Origin: Paraburkholderia tuberum STM678
Lineage (GTDB): Bacteria; Pseudomonadota; Gammaproteobacteria; Burkholderiales; Burkholderiaceae
Direction: 5' to 3'
Assembly (NCBI RefSeq): GCF_902833905.1
Contig: NZ_CADFGP010000025.1
Span: forward strand, 47,974-111,973
Length of the DNA: 64,000 bases
The number at the start of each line of letters is the position of its first letter. Position 1 is the first letter of the stretch. Below, piece by piece: positions 9,461-18,016 of the stretch. The notes under the pieces were generated by a model that was not told the DNA's origin, did no database searches, and saw nothing but the letters and a program-made list of their open reading frames with translations. The translations under genes and the position numbers were made by a program.

Positions 9461-10872
9461 GCAACGGCCTCCAGCAAGGCTTCCTCGAGGCCGTAGTAAG
9501 AGGCCCGCTCGGTGAATGCCGGCCGCAGGTGTCCGTTTTCGAAGTTGCCCTTCACCTCTGCTTCGTAGGCTGTGACGTCGTAACGGAAGGCGAACAGATC
9601 CTGAGTGATGATCACGTCGCCCTCCATACCCGCAACCTCGGTCACGCGTGTCAACCGGCGGATACCGTCGCGCATCCGCTCGACCTGGACGATCAGGTGC
9701 AGCGCGCTTGCGATCTGCCGCCGGATCGACATCAACGGGAGATTGCCGTTGGCAATCGTCACCATGCTTTCGAGCCGGGTCAGGCTATCGCGCGGCGTAT
9801 TGGCGTGGATCGTGGTCATCGAACCATCGTGACCCGTGTTCATCGCCTGAAGCACATCGAAAGCTTCCTCGCCGCGCGTTTCGCCGAGGATGATGCGGTC
9901 GGGGCGCATCCGCAGCGCGTTCTTCACCAGATCGCGCTGATCGACGCCACCCATCCCCTCGGTGTTTTCGGGGCGCGTCTCGAGGCTGACCACGTGAGGC
10001 TGCTGCAATTGAAGTTCCGCCGCGTCCTCGATCGTTACGATGCGCTCGCCGTGATTGATGAAATGCGATAGCGCATTGAGCAACGTGGTCTTGCCGGAAC
10101 CCGTGCCGCCCGAGACCAGCACGTTCAGGCGGCAGGTCACCGCGATCTTCAGCACGTGCGCCATGGCGAGGGACATGTTGCCCTGATTGACCATGTGCTG
10201 GAGGGTGAGCTTGCGCTTGGAAAATTTACGAATGGAGATCGCGGGCCCGCGCAATGCGAGCGGCGGCAGTACCACGTTGACCCGGCTGCCGTCCGGCAAC
10301 CGGGCATCCACCATCGGGCTGCTCTCGTCGACGCGTCGGCCAATCGCCGCCGCGATGCGCTGCGCCACGGTGGTCACGTGCGCATTGTCGCGGAACCTGT
10401 ACGGTGTGATTTCCAGCTTACCGCGCCGTTCGATGTAGACCTGATCGGGGCCGTTGACGAGGATATCGGTCACCGTCTCATCGGCGAACAGCGGCTCGAT
10501 CGGCCCTAGTCCGAACATGTCGTTGAGCAGTTCCTCGACGATCTGCCCTTGTTCGGAAAGCGGAATGTTCAGGCGCTCGCGCTCGATGATCGCGGCAACC
10601 AACGGCTCGAGTTCGGGCTTGAGTTGCTCACGGCTATAACTGAGCACCAAAGAGGCATTCATGGTCGACAGCACGGCATTGCGCACCGTCCTGTACGTTT
10701 CCGAGCGCACGAGCGACGTGTCGGAAGCTGCATTCGTGTCGTTCTGAACCAAGGCGGCGAGAGACCGCCGCAACGCGTTCTCGTCGATCTGCGCCTTGGG
10801 TTCGAGCGTTTCGATATCGCCCTCGGTGGGCGCGGGGGCCGGTTCGGCGATGCGTTTTTGACCAAATTGCAT
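9457..10872 (-). CDS. cpaF: CpaF/TadA secretion ATPase
   Basis: This PulE/VirB11-superfamily ATPase powers Flp pilus assembly from the cytoplasm. Visible motifs are Walker A GGTGSGKTT (around residue 258), an Asp box (IVTIEDAAELQ), Walker B (RMRPDRIILGETRGEEA) and His-box residues (GHDGSMTTIHANT). I use the ATG at 10872 (MQFGQKR, 471 residues), which overlaps the cpaE stop and has GAGGAAG just upstream. An in-frame GTG at 10899 would add nine residues. The length fits CpaF proteins. Confidence 0.93.
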   Translation of the reverse strand: MQFGQKRIAEPAPAPTEGDIETLEPKAQIDENALRRSLAALVQNDTNAASDTSLVRSETYRTVRNAVLSTMNASLVLSYSREQLKPELEPLVAAIIERERLNIPLSEQGQIVEELLNDMFGLGPIEPLFADETVTDILVNGPDQVYIERRGKLEITPYRFRDNAHVTTVAQRIAAAIGRRVDESSPMVDARLPDGSRVNVVLPPLALRGPAISIRKFSKRKLTLQHMVNQGNMSLAMAHVLKIAVTCRLNVLVSGGTGSGKTTLLNALSHFINHGERIVTIEDAAELQLQQPHVVSLETRPENTEGMGGVDQRDLVKNALRMRPDRIILGETRGEEAFDVLQAMNTGHDGSMTTIHANTPRDSLTRLESMVTIANGNLPLMSIRRQIASALHLIVQVERMRDGIRRLTRVTEVAGMEGDVIITQDLFAFRYDVTAYEAEVKGNFENGHLRPAFTERASYYGLEEALLEAVA

Positions 10873-12098
10873 CACTTCCTCGACTTGAGTCGTTGCCACA
10901 GGCCCGATTGCACAACCGTGTTCTGGTTGTTGCCGGTCAGATCGCCGGACAGATGCATGATGATCTGCTCGAACGCTTCGGTCTTGCCGGCGGCTACCGG
11001 CGCGCCGACATTCTCGGCAATCGCGAGCGCGCGGCGTTCGAACGGCACCTCGGCCAGCACAGCCCGGCCAATGGACGCCTCGAAGTCGCCCGGCTCGACC
11101 TTGCCCGCTGTCGCCATGTTCGGATTGTTTAGCAATACAGACGTAACGGGACTGTCGCTACTGCAGGTTTCGATATACCGGATCAGCCGGCTGGTCTCAT
11201 GGACTGCATGGACCGACCGGTCCGCCACCACGTAGCTTCGCCCGGCGCGGCGGAACGCCTCGTGGGCCAGCGGATCGGCGCGCTCGCCGATATCAAGGAA
11301 TACGTAGTGGAAACTCGACACCAATATATCCAGCACTTTCTCTAGCGCGCCCTCCCCGAACGGGCGCTCGTCGTTCCATCCCATTTGCGCGGACAACATC
11401 AGTAGCCGCGAACTCTCCACGGACTGCATCGCACGCTCGAGATAGGCGGGGTCGAGCCGATTGACGTTCTGCAGCACATCGAGCAGACCGTTATTGCTCC
11501 TCAGGCCAACCATGCTTGGGGCAGCCCCACCGTGCAGGTTCAGGTCCAGATACACCACGCGACGTCGCGAGCGGGCCAGGTTGCGAGCGAGGTTGATCGC
11601 GATCGTGGTCGTGCCTACCCCACCGCGCGCGCCAACGAACGCGAGCACCTTGCCAGCCCGTGCTTGCGACACCGGCATCGCGCGGCCCTCGCGCAGGTTC
11701 AGCGTGCGCTTGAGCAGTCCGACCGTCAGCGGCTTGACCAGATATTCGCCCACGCCGATGCCGAGCAGGCTACGGTACAAGCCGACATCGTTGCGCTCGC
11801 CCAGCGCGATCACCTGCACCGACGGCTCGCAGACGCTGGCGAGCCGAGCCAGATCCGAAAGCGGCATTTCGGAGCTTTGCAGATCGACGAGCAGCAGTTT
11901 CGGCGAGTGCTCCATGCTGGACAGGCGAGCGATGGCTTCCTCGATGCCGCCCTCCGCGATGTAGGTATGCGGCAGGGCCTCGTCCAGAACGAAGCTTTTC
12001 AGTACCTGCTCGGACTCGCGGTCGGCGACGAAGGCGACGAAGTCGGCGGCAACCCCGTCGGACCTGGCGGGCTTGATGAGGGATCCAATCATGCTCAT
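10872..12098 (-). CDS. cpaE: CpaE/TadZ pilus localisation ATPase-like protein
   Basis: The 408-residue protein has an N-terminal receiver-like domain (about 20-130) and a C-terminal ParA/MinD-type domain. Its nucleotide loop reads VGARGGVGTTTIAINLARN: the usual KGGVGKTT is changed to RGGVGTTT, so both signature lysines are absent. Divergence here is common in CpaE/TadZ proteins, which act in polar placement of the pilus machine. The central VVYLDLNLHGG and the later FLDIGERADPLAHEA match the family. The gene sits between cpaD and cpaF. Confidence 0.88.
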   Translation of the reverse strand: MSMIGSLIKPARSDGVAADFVAFVADRESEQVLKSFVLDEALPHTYIAEGGIEEAIARLSSMEHSPKLLLVDLQSSEMPLSDLARLASVCEPSVQVIALGERNDVGLYRSLLGIGVGEYLVKPLTVGLLKRTLNLREGRAMPVSQARAGKVLAFVGARGGVGTTTIAINLARNLARSRRRVVYLDLNLHGGAAPSMVGLRSNNGLLDVLQNVNRLDPAYLERAMQSVESSRLLMLSAQMGWNDERPFGEGALEKVLDILVSSFHYVFLDIGERADPLAHEAFRRAGRSYVVADRSVHAVHETSRLIRYIETCSSDSPVTSVLLNNPNMATAGKVEPGDFEASIGRAVLAEVPFERRALAIAENVGAPVAAGKTEAFEQIIMHLSGDLTGNNQNTVVQSGLWQRLKSRK

Positions 12099-12134
12099 GT
12101 GAAATCCGGGGGCGAAGTGGGTTGGGTCCTGTCG

Positions 12135-12509
12135 TTACTTCGCGTTGCGCGAAGATTGCTTGTCGAGCGGCGTGACCTTGTCCTGCTCGTAGCGGCGCAT
12201 CGCATCGGCTGCCACGGCCGCATCGGCCGGCCCCATGGGTCCAGGCTGCTCCAGATCGCGTGGATGCGCGATCTGCGCGGCCAGGTTGGTGTAGGTCGCG
12301 CACCCCCATGCCACCGAGGGCTGCCGCAGGCCGCCGTCGGTCAGCCCGGATGGCACGGCGAGCTGCCTGCAATCCGGCGGCACGACCTGGCCATCGTCGT
12401 GGCGGATGACCGAGGCATCGGGCATATCGAACGGCGGCTGGAAACACCCGCCCAGCAGCGTGACGAGCAGACCGAGCGGAGCAAACAGCATCCTGAATCG
12501 CGTTGTCAT
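12135..12509 (-). CDS. cpaD: CpaD-like pilus lipoprotein
   Basis: I use the ATG at 12509 (MTTRFRML, 124 residues). An alternative TTG at 12524 overlaps the cpaC stop. A signal peptide ends in the lipobox LLGGC (Cys near residue 22). The C-terminal part contains GCATYTNLAAQIAHPRDL, which is the conserved signature of CpaD-family pilus biogenesis lipoproteins. The protein is shorter than the roughly 200 residues of Caulobacter CpaD. Position between cpaC and cpaE fits. It probably assists the outer-membrane secretin. Confidence 0.75.
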   Translation of the reverse strand: MTTRFRMLFAPLGLLVTLLGGCFQPPFDMPDASVIRHDDGQVVPPDCRQLAVPSGLTDGGLRQPSVAWGCATYTNLAAQIAHPRDLEQPGPMGPADAAVAADAMRRYEQDKVTPLDKQSSRNAK

Positions 12510-12520
12510 GGTCGTTCCGA

Positions 12521-14014
12521 TCAATAGATGTATCCGGCCCGGCCCACCAGACGCGGCTGGGTGTCGGCGTCCGCGACGGGCGCCTTGGCGCCCGCCGAAC
12601 CATAGGTGTGCTGGAAGCTGTACTCGAGGTCACCCACTGGCTGCATAACCGAATCCAGCGGGGTACGCAGTTTGTCCGGACTGACCGGCTCGACCAGATA
12701 CGGCGTCACGATGATGACCAGTTCGGACTTGTTGTTCTGGTAGTTGCTCGACGAAAACAGCTTGCCGAGTACCGGGATCGAGCCGAGGCCGGGTATCTGC
12801 GAAATGGTGTTGCTCGTATTGTTCTGCAGCAAACCCGCGATGGCGAAGCTCTGACCGCTGCCGAGTTCGACCGTGGTATTCGCGCTGCGCACGCTTAGGC
12901 CCGGGATCGTGATGCCGCCAGTGGTAACGCTGACCGACGAGTCGATCTGGCTCACTTCAGGCCGGACCTTGAGGCTGATCCGATTGTCGTTGAGCACGGT
13001 CGGCGTGAAGTCCAGCTTCACACCGAACTGCTTGAACTCGACATCGATCGCGCCGTTGGTCTGCGAAACCGGAATCGGAAACTCCCCGCCCGCGAGAAAA
13101 CTGGCGGTCTGACCAGACAACGCCACGAGATTCGGCTCGGCCAGCATCGTCAGCAATCCTTCCTGATGGAGCGCGTCCAGCAGCATCTGGATGTTCCAGT
13201 GGCTCGTCGCGAAACCGGTCAGCAGAGAAAACGCACCGTTCGTCGCCAGATTGACCGGCGAACCGCCGTTGCTACTCGAGCCAGTCGTATTGAGAATGCC
13301 GCGACCGTTAAACAGCCCCGTCTGCCAATTGCCAGGGAGGCCGAGCGATTGCCAGTTCACGCCTAGTTGCTGGGTGACGGTACGGTCGACTTCGGAAATG
13401 CGCACGCGTAGTTGCACCTGCAACGGATGCGCGATCGTCATGCGATTCACGAGCACCTGCTTTTCCGCCAGGTACGGCGTAATCATCTGCACCACGGCAT
13501 CCGCGACATCCGATCCCGACACTTCGCCCGAGACCTGCAGCGATCCTGGCCCGGCGTTGAGCCGCAGATTAGCGTCCGGGAAGCGCGCTGCCATCATGCG
13601 GCGCAGCGTGTCCAGATCGGCGCCGACCACAACGCTGCGCTTGAGCAACTGCACGCCGTTCGCCGTCAGCGCGAACAGGGTTGTCGTGCCGGCCTTCTTG
13701 CCGAGTAGCACCAGTACGCGCGGCGTCGGCATGTGTACGTCGGCCACCTCCGGATCGGCCACGAATACCGAACTGGCATCCTGATTGAGACGCACGAGCA
13801 CCTCCTGGCCAGCTGTCACGCTCACGCTGCCGCCGGCGTCGGCATGCTCACTCGCGCGGATCGGTACGGGCTTCTGTGCCATATATGTCGGTGGAAGCTT
13901 TCTCAGCTGCGCTTGCGCTCCGACAGCCATTCCCAGCCCGACGGCGAACACCACCGCGCGTGCGACCTTGGGCCATTTCCCTGGCGCTACCCCGGTCAGA
14001 TAAATTGGTTTCAT
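12521..14014 (-). CDS. cpaC: CpaC/RcpA outer-membrane secretin
   Basis: The 497-residue protein has a Sec signal peptide ending AVGAQAQ. Next come the pilus and BON-like N domains (QEVLVRLNQDASSVFVADPEVADVHMP and later RTVTQQLGVNWQS). The secretin domain is marked by LLTMLAEPNLVALSGQTASFLAGGEFPIPV and VELGSGQSFAIAGLLQ. The secretin forms the outer-membrane pore through which the Flp fibre passes. It lies just after cpaB and before cpaD. Confidence 0.93.
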   Translation of the reverse strand: MKPIYLTGVAPGKWPKVARAVVFAVGLGMAVGAQAQLRKLPPTYMAQKPVPIRASEHADAGGSVSVTAGQEVLVRLNQDASSVFVADPEVADVHMPTPRVLVLLGKKAGTTTLFALTANGVQLLKRSVVVGADLDTLRRMMAARFPDANLRLNAGPGSLQVSGEVSGSDVADAVVQMITPYLAEKQVLVNRMTIAHPLQVQLRVRISEVDRTVTQQLGVNWQSLGLPGNWQTGLFNGRGILNTTGSSSNGGSPVNLATNGAFSLLTGFATSHWNIQMLLDALHQEGLLTMLAEPNLVALSGQTASFLAGGEFPIPVSQTNGAIDVEFKQFGVKLDFTPTVLNDNRISLKVRPEVSQIDSSVSVTTGGITIPGLSVRSANTTVELGSGQSFAIAGLLQNNTSNTISQIPGLGSIPVLGKLFSSSNYQNNKSELVIIVTPYLVEPVSPDKLRTPLDSVMQPVGDLEYSFQHTYGSAGAKAPVADADTQPRLVGRAGYIY

Positions 14015-14019
14015 ATTTC

Positions 14020-14964
14020 TTATTGCGGCATGGGCTGGGTCGGAAGCGGAGGTACATGACCACCGCCCGGTAACGGCACGCTCGAATCCTCGGCCAGATT
14101 TTTTTGCGAACCGCGATAAACCATCACGCTATGGCCTAGGACGGCACTCTGCGGCTTATTGCTCGCCGGTCGTGGCAGCTCGCGCACAGCACGCGAAATA
14201 TCGCCGGCCCAGACGGGTCCGGGCGGTGCGGAAGCCGCGTCGGCGGAATCGGCGCCAGGATCGCGGCTAGCCACGGCAAAGCTGCGCAGGGCAAGCGACA
14301 AGCTACCGAGCCGCGCCGCCACGGACACCACCTCTGCCCTCTCCGGTGAGACTTCCAGCGTGACGGTGCGCGCCCGGTTGCCCGAATCGGACGGATTGCC
14401 GTCGGCCTTCGGACGCTGAATGACCGAGCCGACGGCCAGCACGCGCACGTGCTGAACGATGGTTTCGCTCGCCACCGCTAGCACCGGCTCGTCGGTACGG
14501 TTGCTCATCTGTTGGGTCAGCAACAGGTCCACGTAGTCGCCCGGCTCAATCAGACCGGCATTGCCCGAGACATCGTCGATCGCAACCGACACCGCCCGCA
14601 TGCCCGGTTTCAGCGTAGCGGCCAGAAAACCCGGCGCGCCCGGAGGGATGACCTCATCCGCCAGGACCGCCTGGCCAGTCGACACGGCTTGACGTAACAG
14701 CGCGCCTTTCAGTTCGACTGTATTCGCCGTATCGCCGTCGATCACCGCGCCGGCCGGCACGCTCGCCGCCGGCGTGTCCTTCCAGGCGAGATCGGCCTCT
14801 CGCAGCAGCAGGCCGGCGGGAAGATCGGCGGCCGCCACGCGGACCCGTTTCATGGCTGGAGGCTGAACGTGCTGCGCCGTCGCGGTTTGGACAACGAAAC
14901 GCACGATCACCGCCACAAGCAGTGCGCCCAGCAGAAGAGCTGCCAGCTTTATGATCTTGGACAT
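14020..14964 (-). CDS. cpaB: CpaB/RcpC pilus assembly protein with SAF domain
   Basis: This 314-residue protein has one N-terminal membrane helix (LAALLLGALLVAVIVRFVV) and a SAF-type domain (VRVAAADLPAGLLLREADLAWKD). The RcpC/CpaB domain follows (GMRAVSVAIDDVSGNAGLIEPGDYVDLLL). CpaB is a periplasmic component thought to interact with the secretin. The spacing to cpaC is 5 bp, which fits a single operon. Confidence 0.9.
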   Translation of the reverse strand: MSKIIKLAALLLGALLVAVIVRFVVQTATAQHVQPPAMKRVRVAAADLPAGLLLREADLAWKDTPAASVPAGAVIDGDTANTVELKGALLRQAVSTGQAVLADEVIPPGAPGFLAATLKPGMRAVSVAIDDVSGNAGLIEPGDYVDLLLTQQMSNRTDEPVLAVASETIVQHVRVLAVGSVIQRPKADGNPSDSGNRARTVTLEVSPERAEVVSVAARLGSLSLALRSFAVASRDPGADSADAASAPPGPVWAGDISRAVRELPRPASNKPQSAVLGHSVMVYRGSQKNLAEDSSVPLPGGGHVPPLPTQPMPQ

Positions 14965-14988
14965 ATAGGCAGAGGCCGAAGTCGTTTT

Positions 14989-15516
14989 CTAGTGCTTCAC
15001 AAAGTGCGTTATCGCCCAAGGCAACCAGAGCGGTAACAGAATTGCCGCGCTGCCACCCGCAGCAAGCGCGACCCCGTACGGCACCCCGCGCCGACAGGAA
15101 AAGAATGCAAGACCGCGCATTGGTCCGAAGCACGCAGCGGGATCGAGCCGACGTGTCGCGAGGCCAAGCAGTGCAACGAGCAATCCGGTCAAAGCGACCA
15201 GCATCAGCGTCGACGTCGCGACCAGCAGGTTGCTACCGACCCATAGGCCGATGGCTGCAACCAGCTTGACGTCTCCGCCGCCCAGCATGTTCATCAGGTA
15301 GAGTCCAACGCACAGCACACCTACTACAGCCGCAACCAGCACATGCTCCCCGGTCGCAGACAACGACATTTGCGCGAGCACCGCATCGGCAAAGAACAGA
15401 ATGGCGACCGCCAGTACGCCCTTGTTGGGCAAACGGCGGTCGCGTACATCCATCACTGCAAGCCACCCCAGCGTTCCCACCGCCGCCAGCCGGACCACGA
15501 GTGAAAGCACGGACAT
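14989..15516 (-). CDS. cpaA: CpaA/TadV prepilin peptidase
   Basis: The ATG at 15516 (MSVLSLVV, 175 residues) has AGAGGTGG directly upstream, so I prefer it to the in-frame GTG at 15522 that lies inside that ribosome-binding site. This is a short type IV prepilin peptidase (A24) lacking the methyltransferase part. Both catalytic aspartate motifs are present: MDVRDRRLPN near the N-terminus and MLGGGDVKL in the middle. It should process Flp and the TadE/F pseudopilins at the inner membrane. A 12-G run lies about 40 bp upstream of the start. Confidence 0.9.
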   Translation of the reverse strand: MSVLSLVVRLAAVGTLGWLAVMDVRDRRLPNKGVLAVAILFFADAVLAQMSLSATGEHVLVAAVVGVLCVGLYLMNMLGGGDVKLVAAIGLWVGSNLLVATSTLMLVALTGLLVALLGLATRRLDPAACFGPMRGLAFFSCRRGVPYGVALAAGGSAAILLPLWLPWAITHFVKH

Positions 15517-15555
15517 CGCCACCTCTCATTGAACTCGCGAAACGCGGGTGAATTC

Positions 15556-15567
15556 GGGGGGGGGGGG
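15556..15567. repeat. 12-G homopolymer tract between flp and cpaA
   Basis: Twelve consecutive G residues (C on the coding strand) lie in the 64-bp gap between the flp stop and the cpaA start. Runs of this length are prone to slipped-strand length change. The tract is untranslated, so length change would alter mRNA leader length or folding and not reading frame. A short CGCG-TTT-CGCG hairpin lies between the tract and cpaA. Confidence 0.9.
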
Positions 15568-15580
15568 AACCTTAATTTAA

Positions 15581-15763
15581 TTAGGTGGTTGCGCTAACAA
15601 TCGTGCTGCTCAGATTCTGGAAGCCCGACTGAAGCCCGCTCGAAAGAAAAGCGACGCCGGCGACGACTGCCGCCACGATGATCCCTGCCAGAATTGCGTA
15701 CTCCAGCGCGGTCACGCCGCGCTCGTCGCGCGCGAACTTTTTGACGAATTGCCGAATTTTCAT
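15581..15763 (-). CDS. flp: Flp-type major pilin
   Basis: The 60-residue prepilin has a basic leader, the Flp processing motif RGVTALEYAILAG (cleavage after Gly, Glu-Tyr at +5/+6) and a hydrophobic helix through residue 43. GAGGGGG stands upstream of the ATG. After processing by CpaA, the mature protein of about 44 residues would polymerise into the Flp fibre. It is the first gene of the tad operon; its own promoter should lie in the long region upstream. Confidence 0.95.
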   Translation of the reverse strand: MKIRQFVKKFARDERGVTALEYAILAGIIVAAVVAGVAFLSSGLQSGFQNLSSTIVSATT

Positions 15764-16045
15764 ATAGCCCCCTCAAAAATACTGTTGGTCAATAGCCAAG
15801 ATTTTCCGGTCGTTGCGGACCAGCACTTATCGTAGCCGCGCGAACTGGATACCCCGGGCGGAAAAGACGGGAAAAACCCGCTCAATTCGGCTCATGGAAT
15901 GCAACCAGGATTGAGTAAGATCCTTACCGTCTCATCTTTTAACGGCAGGCATTTGGGAAACTTTACTGAATAAATGATTAGTGCATTCCCGGATTGCAAG
16001 AAGACTTGTAATTGACGCAATTATTACCGATTTTTCCGCAACGAT

Positions 16046-16122
16046 TTGCGGCCAAACGTTTGCGCTAGCCCGTTGCAGAAAAATTAGTAGAAACACGGAC
16101 ATAAGATGAGCAGTCGTGCATT
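16046..16122 (+). repeat. Upstream repeat copy A with CAAACGTTTG palindrome
   Basis: The palindrome CAAACGTTTG is at 16054-16063. Downstream similarity to copies B and C is loose: AT-rich centre, then GTGCA at 16116-16120. It is about two bases shorter than the other copies. Confidence 0.55.
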
Positions 16123-16188
16123 GACGAATCACCGAATTGTATGAAGTTATATATCTGCTCACGTGAAGCGCGTTTTATCTCGCGAGGG

Positions 16189-16267
16189 TCAGCGATCAAA
16201 CGTTTGAGTCGAAACGTTACCGATTCAATGGGCAAAAAACTGGATAGAAGCGGATTATCAGTGCATC
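16189..16267 (+). repeat. Upstream repeat copy B with CAAACGTTTG palindrome
   Basis: The first 18 bases (TCAGCGATCAAACGTTTG) are identical to copy C. By hand, 54 of 79 ungapped positions match copy C. The palindrome is at 16197-16206. Confidence 0.75.
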
Positions 16268-16319
16268 TCCAATCATGAAGTTAAACTCGATTTCACGAAC
16301 CGTGTTTTTTGCGCAATGT

Positions 16320-16398
16320 TCAGCGATCAAACGTTTGCGTCAACGCGTCATGAGAATAATTGGCGGAAAATTTGATAGGAACAGATCAATGATGCATC
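16320..16398 (+). repeat. Upstream repeat copy C with CAAACGTTTG palindrome
   Basis: It has the same 79-bp length as copy B and starts 131 bp after it. The palindrome is at 16328-16337 and the copy ends in TGCATC like copy B. Confidence 0.75.
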
Positions 16399-16602
16399 AG
16401 CAAATTCGCAGGACGGCCACACCCGATTTTCGTGAAATGCAGCCCTTGTTTCGTACAATGATCACCAGCTTGATGCGCATGCACAATTGCCCCATCTGAG
16501 CCCGCAGTCCATATCGCACCCGATCCATCCGGGTCCACCCAAGCGGGACGAAGCCATCCCATCAACCAATTGATTTTATTGACATAACGGATCTCGACCA
16601 AC

Positions 16603-17184
16603 GTGAGTCACACCGTCTCAACCACAGCGTCTGCAGAACTCGAGATTCGCAAGAGCCGCTTCATCGCGTACGCGATCCCGGTCGCCGACCGCGATGCCGC
16701 GATGGCCGAATTGCAGCGTCTGCGCGAACAACATCCGGCCGCGACGCATGTGTGCTGGGCGCTGCTCGCGGGCGGCCAATCCGGCATGTCCGACGACGGC
16801 GAGCCGTCCGGTACCGCTGGCCGGCCGATTCTCGAAGTGCTGCGGCATCACGATCTGGATGGCGTGCTCGCGGCCGTCGTGCGCTATTACGGCGGGGTGA
16901 AACTCGGCGCGGGCGGTCTGGTGCGCGCGTACACCGATGCGATCGCATCCGCGCTGCTCGACGCGCCGCGCGTCGAGAGGATTGCTCAGGTTTCGCTGGG
17001 CGTCGAAGTGAGTTATGCCGACGAAGCCAAAATTCGCCGATGGATGGACGCCGAAGGCTATACGCTCGTGGACAGCGCCTACGGCATGCTGGTGAAGATG
17101 ACGATGCGCGTGCCCGTCAATGCGCTCGAGGACGCCAAGCGAGCGCTGATCGATATCACGCAGGGAAAGGCAGGCTTTTTCTAA
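16603..17184 (+). CDS. YigZ/IMPACT-family protein
   Basis: The 193-residue protein starts at a GTG (MSHTVST). It has the N-terminal KSRFIAYA motif, the DDGEPSGTAGRPILEVL signature and RYYGGVKLGAGGLVRAY, all typical of the UPF0029/IMPACT domain. A C-terminal DUF1949-like domain follows (about 135-193). Bacterial YigZ binds RNA or ribosomes in some reports, but its cellular task is not settled. The gene stands alone facing away from flp. Confidence 0.9.
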   Translation: MSHTVSTTASAELEIRKSRFIAYAIPVADRDAAMAELQRLREQHPAATHVCWALLAGGQSGMSDDGEPSGTAGRPILEVLRHHDLDGVLAAVVRYYGGVKLGAGGLVRAYTDAIASALLDAPRVERIAQVSLGVEVSYADEAKIRRWMDAEGYTLVDSAYGMLVKMTMRVPVNALEDAKRALIDITQGKAGFF

Positions 17185-17403
17185 CCGCCTCAGGTCCTGG
17201 CCTTGCGCGGCGGAATCCCGACAACAGTGCCGACAACAGTGCGAACGCACGGTGCGCGCAACCCATTTCACATTGTTCTCATCTACTGCCCGGCCCCGAT
17301 CCGAAGGTCGACGGTCCGGTTCGCTGCTACCATGCTGTTCTCCACCGGGATGACTCCACTTAAAAGGGCAATTCCTCTGACTTCGACCGCCGCTTTCTCC
17401 CGC

Positions 17404-17985
17404 ATGGCTGCCGCGCGTTCGCCGTTGAGATCCGTCATGCTCAAGGGCTGCGGCGCCGTACTGCTGCCCACGCTGCTATCCGCGTGCTCATGGTCATGGT
17501 TCGGCCTCAACAGCAGCGCCAGCATGACGCACGCGAAAGTCCACGGCACCGGGTCGCTCAGCGTCGCCCCTGCGCGCGACTTCGCGTATCTGCCCGCGCG
17601 CGACGGTCATATTTCGCCGAACCGCATCGAAAATACCGCGATGACCGGGCTCGTGCTGAAAGACGATATCAGCCTCGTCGTGCGCGATGACGTCGTGAAA
17701 AGCCTGCGAGTGGCCGGTTTCCGAATCGACGACAACAAGCGCGTGCTCAGCGGCCGCATCGAAACATTCACGGTGGACGACACGCGCTCGCCGGCGTTGT
17801 GGACGCTGAAGATGCGCTACGTTGTCATCGATGCGGCGACCCAGAAAGTGATGTTCACGACCACACGCACCGTGAAGCAAAAGTCGCCGAAATTCACCAG
17901 CAATACGATCGCGATCGAAGACACGGTCAAGCTCAGCGTCGATGCATTGATCGACGATCCTGGCTTCATCAAGGCCGTGAACTGA
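17404..17985 (+). CDS. Predicted outer-membrane lipoprotein, YajG-like
   Basis: The likely start is the ATG at 17404 (MAAARSPLRSV) or 17437 (MLKGCGAV); the frame is open further upstream, but that part looks non-coding. A signal peptide ends in the lipobox TLLSAC. The mature part has alternating beta-strand-like segments (GLVLKDDISLVVRDDVVKSLRVAGF) and a TTTRTVKQKSPKF stretch. It resembles small lipoproteins of the YajG type, but I am not sure of the family. It is followed within about 30 bp by the truncated LysE-type gene. Confidence 0.65.
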   Translation: MAAARSPLRSVMLKGCGAVLLPTLLSACSWSWFGLNSSASMTHAKVHGTGSLSVAPARDFAYLPARDGHISPNRIENTAMTGLVLKDDISLVVRDDVVKSLRVAGFRIDDNKRVLSGRIETFTVDDTRSPALWTLKMRYVVIDAATQKVMFTTTRTVKQKSPKFTSNTIAIEDTVKLSVDALIDDPGFIKAVN

Positions 17986-18016
17986 ATGCGCGGCCAGCCG
18001 GCTGCTTTCGATCAAC

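Larger units (their letters stand above)
15764..16602. promoter_or_regulatory. AT-richer control region upstream of flp and yigZ-like gene
   Basis: No convincing gene is visible in these ~840 bp, which are lower in GC than the flanks. The region separates flp (leftward) from the YigZ-family gene (rightward), so it should hold both promoters. It contains three diverged direct repeats (16046-16122, 16189-16267 and 16320-16398), each with the perfect palindrome CAAACGTTTG. I could not assign a clear sigma-70 box. Confidence 0.6.
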
